The notes beneath the pieces were generated by a model. The model was given only the letters and a program-made list of their open reading frames with translations, did not search any database and was not told the DNA's origin. Source: Fibrobacter sp. UBA7003 (GTDB lineage: Bacteria; Fibrobacterota; Fibrobacteria; Fibrobacterales; Fibrobacteraceae). Taken from it: DNA of 64,000 nucleotides. Within the stretch, counting starts at the first letter, position 1. Every line of letters starts with the position of its first letter. Shown piece by piece: positions 37,543-46,347 of the stretch. The translations under genes were made by a program, and so were the position numbers. The stretch spans positions 1 through 64,000 of the forward strand of contig DJXN01000012.1 in NCBI GenBank assembly GCA_002449765.1, read 5' to 3'.

Positions 37543-39540
37543 ATGGCAGATTTTTTGAACCAATTGAAATTGCGGGTTAGCTCGCTCCCGAAAATTTACT
37601 GGATTTATTTTGCAGCTCTTTTTGTAGCGGAACTTGTCGCGTTCGCGCTCCGGCCCAACGAACCGGGGTTATACTCGAACCCCGTGCACTTCGCGCCGCT
37701 CGCCATCGCGCTCGGATTCCTCTTTACGCGCGAGGCCCGCAAGAACTTCCGCCGCCACATATACACCTACGGCATATTGCAGTTCGTTTTCCTCGCCCTC
37801 GACTACACCCTCGGGGACAATGCCGGCACAGGACATGCGGGCCTGTACCAGATAGCGACCCTCGCCCTCCCGCTGTTTATCTTCTGGCTCGTGCTTTTCG
37901 CCCGCTGGAACGTGGCCCGCATCCGCGAGTTCGATTCCCGCAGGGCGCTTCTCCTAAGCGGCATCGCCTGGGGGCTTTTCGCATTCGCCTTCCCGCCTCT
38001 CCCGCTCGGGCCCGCCGCCCTCCTGCTTCTCGTGCCCTGGTTCATCGTGCTTGACCGCTACAACAGGAACACCGCAATATTCGCGACGTTCTGGTCGGGA
38101 ATGATTTACAACACGGTGAACTACTACTGGATTTACAACGTGATGAACGTGGATTCCGCGCCCTCCGGCCTAATCTGCCTCGGTGTGTTCCTGCTCATCG
38201 CATTCTTCAGCGCGTACAGCGTGTTCGCCGCGTTCATCTACACGCTCGCAAAGAACATCAAGTTCGGTGGCCGCGCCTGGCTACTCGCGCTCTACCCCAT
38301 ATTCTACGCGGGTCTCGAGATGACGCGCACACGCGGGGATTTCGCCTTCCCGTGGAGCCACCTCGGGTACGTTTTCGGCAACACGCTCGAATCCCTGCAG
38401 GCGCTCTCCGTCATCGGCATCTTCGGGTACACGGCCCTCATCATCGCGTCGAACATGATGGTCGCGAAGGCCATCGAAAGCCCGTGGAAAATGCCCGCAG
38501 GCGGCAACCGCACAAAATTCGTTCTCGCAAAGCTCCCGCTGGCCGTGCCCGCGCTGGTATACGCCGCCCTCCTGGTTCACGGGAACGTGGTGCTCAGCAA
38601 GCCCGAGGCGCAGCCCTTCTACGGCGCAGAAGCCCCCGAAACGCCCCTGATGGCGATGATCCAGCCGAGCATCGAGCAGGGAGAAAAATGGAGCAAGGCT
38701 CGGTTCGATTCCATTACCGCAAAGACATTTGGCATGGTGAACGACAGCGTGCAGAAGGGAACAAACCTCATCATCCTCGCCGAGACCGCCGTCCCCGACC
38801 ATATCCGCAGGCAGCCCGCGACCATCAGGGAACTCCACAAGCTCGCGGAACGCCACAAGGCAAGCATTCTCACGGGTGCACTCGACTTCCACCGTAACGA
38901 GCCGGACAATCCGCGCAAATACGACATCTACAACGCGTCATTCCTGTTCACTCCCGACAATTTCCATTCGTACCAACGCTACATCAAGAAGCACCTGGTG
39001 CCATTCAGCGAACGCATTCCCTTCGACGACATCTTCCCCATCCTCAACTACGTGGACCTGGGCGAAGGCGATTTCGTTCCCGGCAAAGAGACTCCCGTAT
39101 ACGAACCATACAAGTGGACGCCCTTCATCTGCTACGACGCCATCTTCGGCGACCTCGTGCGCGAGGCAATCAACGCGGGTTCACGCCTGATGGTGAACAT
39201 TACGAATGACGGCTGGTTCGGCAGGAGCACCGCTCCCTACCAGCACCTGAACCTCGTGCGTTACCGCGCCATCGAGAACGGCATGCCCACCGCAAGGCTT
39301 GCGAACAGCGGCGTCACGGCGTTTATCGACCAGTACGGGCATTACGACAAGAACACCGAAATCTTTACCGACCGCGTAGTCTCGCGCAAGATGCAGCTCA
39401 AAACCCGCGACACGCCCTACCAGCACTACGGCGACAGCGTAGAGACCGCCCTCCTGTGGTTCTTCGCCATCTATGTGCTGGCATGCTTCGGCATTGCCAC
39501 CATCAACAGACGCCCCGCACCCGCTTGCAAAGCAGCGTAA
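37543..39540 (+). CDS. lnt: Apolipoprotein N-acyltransferase with N-terminal extension
   Basis: 665 residues against about 510 for most Lnt. Lnt adds the third acyl chain to lipoproteins at the inner membrane. The standard region begins near residue 127 (GIAWGLFAFAFPPLPLGPAA) and carries six or so membrane helices. The nitrilase domain has the catalytic Glu in ILAETAVPDHIRR, Lys in YIKKHLVPFSERIPF and Cys in FICYDAIFGDLVREAI. The extra ~125 residues at the N-terminus form about three or four more hydrophobic helices (IYWIYFAALFVAELVAFAL and FVFLALDYTL). A C-terminal membrane helix is also present. With at least eight lipoproteins nearby, the enzyme is in demand. Confidence 0.92.
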   Translation: MADFLNQLKLRVSSLPKIYWIYFAALFVAELVAFALRPNEPGLYSNPVHFAPLAIALGFLFTREARKNFRRHIYTYGILQFVFLALDYTLGDNAGTGHAGLYQIATLALPLFIFWLVLFARWNVARIREFDSRRALLLSGIAWGLFAFAFPPLPLGPAALLLLVPWFIVLDRYNRNTAIFATFWSGMIYNTVNYYWIYNVMNVDSAPSGLICLGVFLLIAFFSAYSVFAAFIYTLAKNIKFGGRAWLLALYPIFYAGLEMTRTRGDFAFPWSHLGYVFGNTLESLQALSVIGIFGYTALIIASNMMVAKAIESPWKMPAGGNRTKFVLAKLPLAVPALVYAALLVHGNVVLSKPEAQPFYGAEAPETPLMAMIQPSIEQGEKWSKARFDSITAKTFGMVNDSVQKGTNLIILAETAVPDHIRRQPATIRELHKLAERHKASILTGALDFHRNEPDNPRKYDIYNASFLFTPDNFHSYQRYIKKHLVPFSERIPFDDIFPILNYVDLGEGDFVPGKETPVYEPYKWTPFICYDAIFGDLVREAINAGSRLMVNITNDGWFGRSTAPYQHLNLVRYRAIENGMPTARLANSGVTAFIDQYGHYDKNTEIFTDRVVSRKMQLKTRDTPYQHYGDSVETALLWFFAIYVLACFGIATINRRPAPACKAA

Positions 39541-39582
39541 AATCTATGCACAAATGAGCAATTTTTTGCTATATTTGGCGCG

Positions 39583-42500
39583 ATGGATTTTGGAACACGC
39601 GTAAATACCTGGTGGAGCCGCAAGTGGCTCGACACGCTCCTGGAATCGGCCGACGAGCAGGCCGTGAAGCAGGGGCTAAAGTTCATGGAACGCGGGCAGG
39701 TAACGAGCATCGACATCATCGACAACCGCGTGATTTCCGTAGTGAAGGGCCCGAACGGCGGGCTCCACAACAACTACATCGTGTTCCCGAAGTTCAAGGA
39801 CGAGAAGGCCGATGTGTTCATGAACCTGCTGATGCAGCAGCCCGCCGAAATGCTCGCACTCAAGAACGGGGCAATGAACCTGCCGCTCGAACTTCTGCTC
39901 GCAAAGAGCGGGCTCACGCTTTTCGACAGCATCGCCGACGTGAAGATGGGCTGCGACTGCCGCGACCCCGTGCCCTGCAAGTACATCGTGGCGACTTTCG
40001 TGAAGATTGCCGAGCAGGCCGATTCGAGCCCCAACCTGCTGTTCAAGCTGCACGGGCTCGACCTGGAAGCCTACCGCGAGCACCACACGCTGGAAGCGAA
40101 CCTCGAAGCCCCGCAGGAACAGAAAATCGTGCGCGCCCTGGGCGGCAAGAGCAAGATTTTCGAACAGGCGGTAGACAACCGGCTCGACTTCGCCGAGGAT
40201 TCCAGCGACAGCCTGTTTGCAGGCTCGCAGGGTTCCGTTACCCACACGCCCCGGCAGATACTGCCGCAATTCGATTTCGATTCCTGGAAGGACTACTCGC
40301 GCATACTGCCCGCCATGCTGCCGAACTACCCCAAGTTCTGCCCCGCCGGGAACTTCCGCAAGAGCTTTACCGACGAGCTGGAAGGCTGCCGCAAATTCTT
40401 CGCAAACTACGAGAACTTCGACCAGTTCCTGGAGCACTACCGCGTAAACAACTCCAAGACGTTTATCGCCGAGAACGAGGCCCTGCGCATCTACCACAAG
40501 AACGGCTGGCGCTGGCATTTCGACCACCTGAACGAAGGAGGGAACGTCATCGAGACAGGCCTCAGCGTGCCCCAGGTGATGGGAGCCGTGAGCTGGCTCG
40601 GGGGCCGCAACCTCTCCTGGCACCACTACACGGCATGCTACCTGTTCTTGCTACTGAAGGTGGCGTTCCACCTGGTACGCACGGGCGCCATATACCCGCA
40701 GGTCTTCTGGACGCACAAGGATGTCGCGCAGGTGCGCTGGCTCCCCGCCGAAATGCTGCCCGATATCCTCGGGATTGTCGCGGACCTCGAGGCGGCCGCC
40801 CCGCAAAAGTTCGCATTTACCGCCCGCGAAGAGGATTTCGTGGAAATGGCGGAACCCGCGGAACAGGTGCTCTCGCTGTTTATTTCGCAGCTGCTGCGGT
40901 TCGCGCACACGTACAAGCCCGCGCTCAAGACAAACCACGGGAACCTGCTATCGTTCTTCTTCACGTGCGTCTCGGGCAGGCTTGCGGGCAACATGCTCTC
41001 CGTACCGGCGGGCATCCAGAAGTGGTTTTCCGTCTATTCGAGCCTAGACTTCCGCACGCAACTGCTATTCAAGTGCTACGAGAGCGGCGAGCAGGTCGCA
41101 CTCGAAGTTTTCGTTATCAATACGGACAAACTCTCACCCCTTTCTACTTTATTCGAAGAGAACGACGCGCGCCTGCTCTCGATTTTGAACATCCTGAACG
41201 GCATCGCGGATTCTTTCAAGCCGATGGGCTCCTACATCGAGAACCGTGCGGCCTCCCCCATCATGATGCAGGGAGCCGTACTGCTCCAGTTTTTACAGGA
41301 TTGCCTCAAGAAGCTCGAAATTTTCGGCATCAAGACCGAAATTCCGAAGAACCTGATGAACGTGGGCAAGCCCAAGCCCAAGATTCGCCTGCAAGGGAGC
41401 ATGAGTTTTGGCGCGTTTACCGCGAACGACCTGCTCGATTTTGACTGGGAAGTGGCGATTGGCGACGAGAACGTGTCGGCGGAAGAATTCCTGGAACTTG
41501 CCGAAAACGCGGATGGGCTTCTGAAATACAAGTCGCAGTATGTAGAGGTGAGCGCCGAGGACCTGCAACGCATCCGCGAGCAGATTGAAGGCCGCGCGAA
41601 AGGCGCGAAAGGCCCCGATGCGGGTGCGGAAGGCTCTGCGGGTAAGGACAGCGCGGGTTCCGCCGCAGGTACGGAAGGCGCGAACGGCGAAAGCGCGGAC
41701 GACGAACCAGTCATCACGCAGGCGAAACTCGTGCAGGCGTGCTTCACCGGAGAATGCGACGGCATCCCGGTCGACATGGCGGGCGAATTCAAGCAGCAGT
41801 TCGATTCCTGGCGCAGCGAAACCGAAGTCGCCCTCCCCAAGCACCTGAACGCGACCATGCGCCCCTACCAGGTGCGTGGCTACTCGTGGATGTACAAGAA
41901 CCTCGAAATCGGTTTCGGCTGCATCCTCGCCGACGACATGGGCCTCGGAAAGACCCTCCAGGTCATCGCGTTCCTCCTCAAGATGCACGAAGAAGGCAAG
42001 CTCGCCGAAAAGAAGGCGCTCGTGGTGATGCCCGCGGGCCTGCTGTGCAACTGGCAGGTCGAAATCAAGAAATTCGCGCCAGAACTCACGTTCTTCGCCT
42101 ACCACGGCGGAAGCCGCGACCTCGAGAAGTTCCACGCCGATGTGCTGCTCACGACCTACGCCACCTTCCGCAAGGACTTCGACGAACTGAACGAACGCCC
42201 GTGGCAGGTCATCGTCATCGACGAGGCGCAGAACATCAAGAATGCGGACAGCGAGCAGAGCAGGCTGTTGCGCCGGATGCGCGCCCCCATGAAAATCGCG
42301 ATGAGCGGCACCCCCGTCGAGAACCGCCTCATGGAATTCTGGACCATCATGGACTTCGCAAACCGCGGGTTCTTCCCGAGCGCCGCCGAATTCCGCGAAA
42401 AGTTCGAGACGCCCATCCAGAAAATGGGCAACGAGAAGGTGGCGGAAACGTTCCGGAAGATTACAGCACCCTTCATGCTGCGCCGCCTCAAGACCGACAA

Positions 42501-43335
42501 GAGCATCATCAGCGACCTGCCCGACAAGATTATCCAGGACGAATACGCCGAACTCACCAAGCCGCAGGCGGCGCTGTACCAGAAGACGCTCGAGCACTTT
42601 ATGCAGGAACTCGAGATGGAGCAGGCGCTGAGCGAGAAGGCGAACGACGCGCACGCGCTATTCAAGCGCAAGGGAATCATATTGCAGATGATTCTCGCCC
42701 TCAAGCAAATATGCAACCACCCCGCGACATTCCTGAAGGGAGCCGCAGCCGCATCGCAAGAGAAGGTTGCTGAACCCGCCGAAGCGACGCCGGCCCTTTC
42801 CTCCGGCAAAATGCAGATGCTCCTCGACCTGCTCACCTCCATCCAGGAACAAGGCGAAAAGACGCTCATCTTCACGCAGTTCGCCGAAATGGGATTCCTG
42901 CTCGAAAAGACCATCACCGAGGAACTCGGGCTCCGCACGCACTTCTACCACGGCGGCTGCACGCAGACGCAGCGCTCCTCCATGATCGAGGACTTCCAGA
43001 AGAACCCCGAATGCAAGGTGCTCATCCTCTCGCTCAAGGCGGGCGGAACGGGCCTCAACCTCACCGCCGCATCGCAGGTCATCCATTACGATTTGTGGTG
43101 GAACCCCGCCATCGAAGCGCAGGCCACCGACCGCGCCTTCCGTATCGGGCAGACGCGCAACGTGCAGGTCCACAGGTTCATCACCAAGGGAACGTTCGAA
43201 GAAAAAATCAACGCGCTTCTCGAGACAAAGAAATCCATCGCGAACATGACCGTAAGTGCAGGCGAAACCTGGCTCGCCGACATGGACGACAAGCAGCTCG
43301 GCGAAGTCTTCGGCCTCGACAACACGCTCGTCTAG
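39583..43335 (+). CDS. SNF2/HepA-family helicase with SWIM-like N-terminus
   Basis: 1250 residues. The C-terminal half is a SNF2 ATPase: GCILADDMGLGKTLQVIAFL (motif I, about 778), ATFRKDFDEL, VIVIDEAQNIKN (motif II, about 878), MSGTPVENRLMEFW and, in the second lobe, FTQFAEMGFLLEK, LSLKAGGTGLNLTAASQVIH and TDRAFRIGQTRNVQVHR. The N-terminal half has GCDCRDPVPCKYIVATFVKI (about 122-142), a SWIM-like zinc motif in which the last His is Lys-Tyr. Between about 670 and 710 is a Gly/Ala/Glu-rich linker. Such proteins remodel RNA polymerase or protein-DNA complexes; the partner is unknown. It is monocistronic. Confidence 0.88.
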   Translation: MDFGTRVNTWWSRKWLDTLLESADEQAVKQGLKFMERGQVTSIDIIDNRVISVVKGPNGGLHNNYIVFPKFKDEKADVFMNLLMQQPAEMLALKNGAMNLPLELLLAKSGLTLFDSIADVKMGCDCRDPVPCKYIVATFVKIAEQADSSPNLLFKLHGLDLEAYREHHTLEANLEAPQEQKIVRALGGKSKIFEQAVDNRLDFAEDSSDSLFAGSQGSVTHTPRQILPQFDFDSWKDYSRILPAMLPNYPKFCPAGNFRKSFTDELEGCRKFFANYENFDQFLEHYRVNNSKTFIAENEALRIYHKNGWRWHFDHLNEGGNVIETGLSVPQVMGAVSWLGGRNLSWHHYTACYLFLLLKVAFHLVRTGAIYPQVFWTHKDVAQVRWLPAEMLPDILGIVADLEAAAPQKFAFTAREEDFVEMAEPAEQVLSLFISQLLRFAHTYKPALKTNHGNLLSFFFTCVSGRLAGNMLSVPAGIQKWFSVYSSLDFRTQLLFKCYESGEQVALEVFVINTDKLSPLSTLFEENDARLLSILNILNGIADSFKPMGSYIENRAASPIMMQGAVLLQFLQDCLKKLEIFGIKTEIPKNLMNVGKPKPKIRLQGSMSFGAFTANDLLDFDWEVAIGDENVSAEEFLELAENADGLLKYKSQYVEVSAEDLQRIREQIEGRAKGAKGPDAGAEGSAGKDSAGSAAGTEGANGESADDEPVITQAKLVQACFTGECDGIPVDMAGEFKQQFDSWRSETEVALPKHLNATMRPYQVRGYSWMYKNLEIGFGCILADDMGLGKTLQVIAFLLKMHEEGKLAEKKALVVMPAGLLCNWQVEIKKFAPELTFFAYHGGSRDLEKFHADVLLTTYATFRKDFDELNERPWQVIVIDEAQNIKNADSEQSRLLRRMRAPMKIAMSGTPVENRLMEFWTIMDFANRGFFPSAAEFREKFETPIQKMGNEKVAETFRKITAPFMLRRLKTDKSIISDLPDKIIQDEYAELTKPQAALYQKTLEHFMQELEMEQALSEKANDAHALFKRKGIILQMILALKQICNHPATFLKGAAAASQEKVAEPAEATPALSSGKMQMLLDLLTSIQEQGEKTLIFTQFAEMGFLLEKTITEELGLRTHFYHGGCTQTQRSSMIEDFQKNPECKVLILSLKAGGTGLNLTAASQVIHYDLWWNPAIEAQATDRAFRIGQTRNVQVHRFITKGTFEEKINALLETKKSIANMTVSAGETWLADMDDKQLGEVFGLDNTLV

Positions 43336-43358
43336 CAAGCCTTCAGCACTTAACGCAA

Positions 43359-43384
43359 AAGGCCGCCGAGGGCGACCCTTTTTA
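43359..43384 (+). terminator. Probable terminator of the helicase gene
   Basis: AAAGGCCGCC-GAG-GGCGACCCTTTTT forms an imperfect stem (one C-A mismatch) with a short T run, about 25 nt after the stop at 43335. The rest of 43385-43455 shows nothing recognisable. Confidence 0.45.
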
Positions 43385-43455
43385 ATCATTTCATTTTACG
43401 CTTTTGAGAAGCCATCCTTCGTATTTTTTCTTCAATTGAGCTTGCCCTCGGTCAC

Positions 43456-44058
43456 TTAAAAAGTTAATAGAAGATGTTTTTTGCATCCATGAACAAAGAC
43501 TTCTTTCGCAAAGAAAATGTACATGTCATCTTCTCCTCTGAGTTCTTCATTGCCTGGAAAATACTCAAATCTATCTTTTAATGTACCATACTTTTTGCTT
43601 TTACCCTTCCACACGAACAAGGAAATTCTTGGTCCATTTTTTGTCGGTTCCTTTTTCGTCACAATTCTCACTTTATTTTCAATATTATTTAATCTTTCCA
43701 TTTGCTCCGGCGATAGATTCTCATATACACCGCAAACACCCGACCAGACCTTATTTACTTCTTTGTTCTTGGAGTACATAAAATAATTGTCATCCGCCGG
43801 AAGCTTGTAAATCACAAGATCATCATCTAAAGAAAAAGAGTTGTCAAAATGACTAAAGTAATATCTCAAGAACAGCTCAAAAGTCATATAAAAGTCTTCA
43901 TTATACGAGCACTGCTTGCACCGATTTATCATCGCTCTGTCAAGGGTTGATTGACTAGAACTGATTTCGCTAAATACCGGATCTACTTTTTCTGTTTCCT
44001 CGCTTTTCTCACAGCCCAGGAAAACAAGCAATAGTAAAAAGCAGCATTTTATTTTCAT
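43456..44058 (-). CDS. AT-rich lipoprotein gene, unknown function
   Basis: 200 residues. ATG 44058 begins a typical signal (MKIKCCFLLLLVFLGC) with lipobox VFLGC; eight more codons are open upstream. The mature protein has no family I recognise; it is rich in Tyr, Phe and Lys and includes a short Cys pair (NRCKQCSYNEDFYMTF) and another Cys near the C-terminus. The base composition is plainly more AT-rich than the helicase and ribF on either side, with A/T-ending codons common. That suggests recent acquisition or weak codon selection. Confidence 0.7.
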   Translation of the reverse strand: MKIKCCFLLLLVFLGCEKSEETEKVDPVFSEISSSQSTLDRAMINRCKQCSYNEDFYMTFELFLRYYFSHFDNSFSLDDDLVIYKLPADDNYFMYSKNKEVNKVWSGVCGVYENLSPEQMERLNNIENKVRIVTKKEPTKNGPRISLFVWKGKSKKYGTLKDRFEYFPGNEELRGEDDMYIFFAKEVFVHGCKKHLLLTF

Positions 44059-44112
44059 GTTGAACCCCACCTCTCCAATCATAGGAAATTTTAGGCGGCT
44101 CGGACTTGCTTT

Positions 44113-45024
44113 CTATTCGGCCCAGTGGTTTCCGTTGTAGTTCTTGGCGGTGTCGGCGTCCATGCCGATTTGGCGCACGAGGTCTTCCATGCTGGCAAAT
44201 TTCTGTTCGGGGCGCAGGTAGGCCATCAGGTCGAGCACCAGGTGCTGCCCGTAGATATCCTCGCTAAAGTCGAGAAGGTAGGCTTCGATGGCCATCTGGT
44301 GGGGCCCGGGCGCAGAGGGCTGCACGCCGATATTCACCACGGCGCGGCAGATGCGGCCATCCGCAAGCCTCGCGGACGCCACGTACACGCCGGATTTCGG
44401 CAGGAACTTGTACTGTTCCACCTGCAAATTCGCGGTCGGGAACCCGATGGTATGCCCGAGGCGCTTGCCCACGACTACGGTTCCGGAGAGGCGGTAGGGG
44501 CGCCCGAGGTATGTCTGCGCGCGGGAAACGTCGCCGTTCAATAACGCATTGCGCACGGCGGAAGAACTCACGCGTTCGCCCTTGTGCAGCACTATGGAAA
44601 GCATCTGCGTGCTGAGTTCCGGGAACGCGGCGGTAATTGTCTCGTAGTTGCCCTTGCCGCCCGCGCCAAAGCAGTGGTCGTGCCCGAAGAACATGGAGCA
44701 CACGCCGCGCTTCTCAATGAGTTCCTTACGGACAAATTCATCGAACGGGAGTTTCGCGACTTCGGGCGTAAACGGCAGCACCAGAAAATCGAGCCCGAGG
44801 CTCTCGATGAACTCGCGCTTTTCTTCGGTGGTGGTGAGGAGCAGCGGGTCGCCGGGGCCGCGCAACACGTAGTTGGAATGGGGTTCGAAGGTGATGACGG
44901 TCGGAGTCCAGCCGTTCACTTCGGCGACGGCCTTCAGGGTGCGGAAAAGCGCCTGGTGCCCCAGGTGGCACCCGTCAAAATTACCCATCGTCACGGCTCT
45001 TTTCTGTTTCTCGTTCACCGGCAT
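44113..45024 (-). CDS. ribF: RibF, bifunctional riboflavin kinase/FAD synthetase
   Basis: 303 residues. The N-terminal FAD synthetase has GNFDGCHLGHQALFRTLK (nucleotidyltransferase HxGH) and FFGHDHCFGAGGKG. The C-terminal riboflavin kinase has KRLGHTIGFPTANLQVE and GVYVASARLADGR. It makes FMN and FAD in the cytoplasm, supplying the flavodoxin-like enzyme at 12676 among others. It is last in the rimP-nusA-infB-rbfA-truB-ribF run, separated from truB by 42 nt containing a small hairpin repeat. Confidence 0.95.
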   Translation of the reverse strand: MPVNEKQKRAVTMGNFDGCHLGHQALFRTLKAVAEVNGWTPTVITFEPHSNYVLRGPGDPLLLTTTEEKREFIESLGLDFLVLPFTPEVAKLPFDEFVRKELIEKRGVCSMFFGHDHCFGAGGKGNYETITAAFPELSTQMLSIVLHKGERVSSSAVRNALLNGDVSRAQTYLGRPYRLSGTVVVGKRLGHTIGFPTANLQVEQYKFLPKSGVYVASARLADGRICRAVVNIGVQPSAPGPHQMAIEAYLLDFSEDIYGQHLVLDLMAYLRPEQKFASMEDLVRQIGMDADTAKNYNGNHWAE

Positions 45025-45041
45025 TTGTTCCCTACCTTGTC

Positions 45042-45061
45042 ATTCCCGCGAAGGCGGGAAT
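45042..45061. repeat. Short hairpin repeat between truB and ribF
   Basis: ATTCCCGC-GAAG-GCGGGAAT, a perfect 8-bp stem with GAAG loop and no T run on either strand. It is a common type of bacterial interspersed hairpin, distinct from the other repeats here. Confidence 0.65.
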
Positions 45062-45066
45062 CTTCC

Positions 45067-45993
45067 TTACTCATCTTCCCCTAAATATATCTTCGGGCAG
45101 ATGCGGCCCGGTTCGTAGCGGCACACGCTCAGCACATTGCCATTCGCATCGGCGGCGAACACGAGCCTTTCGCAATCGTCACCGCGGCCCTGCTGCCTTT
45201 CGGCGCCTTCCACAGATTCATGCCATGGGACCCAATTGCCCTTGCGGATAACCGCCATCTGGTCATCATCAAGTTTCACGACCGGGAAGTCGAGCACCTG
45301 CTCCACGGACTTGAGGTGTTCGCGCGTCAGGTCTTCCCCGCGCACGGCGGATTCCACGGAGACCTTCCCGATGCAGTGGCGGCGAATCTGCGAGACGCAC
45401 CCGCAGGTCCCGAGAGCGCGGGCAATGTCGCGCCCGAGCGCACGCACGTAGGTACCCTTGCTGCACACGCACTCGATATCGAACGTCGCAAATTCCTTGC
45501 CGGAGCAGCCTTCGGTTAAGCCACCCTCGCCCACGACCCTGAGCGATTCGATGTGGATGCGGCGCGGCTTCATCTCGAAATCCTTCCCGCGCTCGGCCCA
45601 GTCGCTCGCGCGGCGGCCGTCAATCTTCACCGCGCAATAGCGGGGCGGAACCTGGTCTATGTCGCCCGTGAACTGCGGAAGAATTGCTTCAAGGGCGGCA
45701 CGGCTCACCGTCAACGCGGCCCCTTGCTCCACGACGTCCCCATCCCATTCGAGGGTGTCGGTCTCGTAGCCCAGATGCAGGCGGAACGTGTAGCACTTGT
45801 CCTTCGCCTCCACATAAGGCAACAGGCGCGTCGCACGCCCGGTGGCAGCGATAATCAGGCCCGATGCCCGCAAGTCGAGCGTCCCGGCATGCCCCACGCG
45901 CTTAGTACAAAAGACCCTTTTCAACGGGAAAAGGGCCTTGAACGATGTTTCGCCGGCAGCTTTGTCCAGCAGGATGAATCCCGAAGGAGCCAA
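45067..45993 (-). CDS. truB: TruB, tRNA pseudouridine 55 synthase
   Basis: 308 residues. GFILLDKAAGETSFKALFPL is the N-terminal block, RVGHAGTLDLRASGLI holds the catalytic Asp, and CVCSKGTYVRALGRDIARAL the third motif. A C-terminal PUA-like domain follows (LDDDQMAVIRKGNWVPW). It makes pseudouridine 55 in all elongator tRNAs. The start is TTG 45993, directly after the TAG of rbfA, so translation is probably coupled. Confidence 0.94.
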   Translation of the reverse strand: MAPSGFILLDKAAGETSFKALFPLKRVFCTKRVGHAGTLDLRASGLIIAATGRATRLLPYVEAKDKCYTFRLHLGYETDTLEWDGDVVEQGAALTVSRAALEAILPQFTGDIDQVPPRYCAVKIDGRRASDWAERGKDFEMKPRRIHIESLRVVGEGGLTEGCSGKEFATFDIECVCSKGTYVRALGRDIARALGTCGCVSQIRRHCIGKVSVESAVRGEDLTREHLKSVEQVLDFPVVKLDDDQMAVIRKGNWVPWHESVEGAERQQGRGDDCERLVFAADANGNVLSVCRYEPGRICPKIYLGEDE

Positions 45994-46347
45994 CTAGAGT
46001 TCCCCTTTCTGCTTCAGCTCGGCGAGGATTTCCTCGATGTGCATCGCATGTTCCAGGTTCTCGTCCAGCACGAACTTCAGTTCGGGAATCTTGCGTATCT
46101 TGAGCGACTTGCCCAGCACGCCGCGGATAAAGCCCGCGGAATTGTTGAGGCCTATCAGGGAATCGGTCTTTTCCTTGTCGGTACCCATGACGGACACGAG
46201 AATCTTCGCATAGCTCAGGTCCTCGGTAATCGTCACGCGGGTAATGCTCGCAAGGCTGCTCACGCGAGGATCCTTCAAGCCTTTCTGCAAAAGCTTTCCG
46301 ATTTCCTCGCGGAACTGTTCGCCCAGTCTGTCTGTTCTGCGGCTCAT
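45994..46347 (-). CDS. rbfA: RbfA, 30S ribosome-binding factor
   Basis: 117 residues: a single KH-like domain. RRTDRLGEQFREEIGKLLQ at the N-terminus, DPRVSSLASITRVTITEDL and YAKILVSVMGTDKEK are conserved. RbfA helps mature the 5' end of 16S rRNA and is needed in the cold. The start shares one base with the infB stop. Confidence 0.94.
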   Translation of the reverse strand: MSRRTDRLGEQFREEIGKLLQKGLKDPRVSSLASITRVTITEDLSYAKILVSVMGTDKEKTDSLIGLNNSAGFIRGVLGKSLKIRKIPELKFVLDENLEHAMHIEEILAELKQKGEL

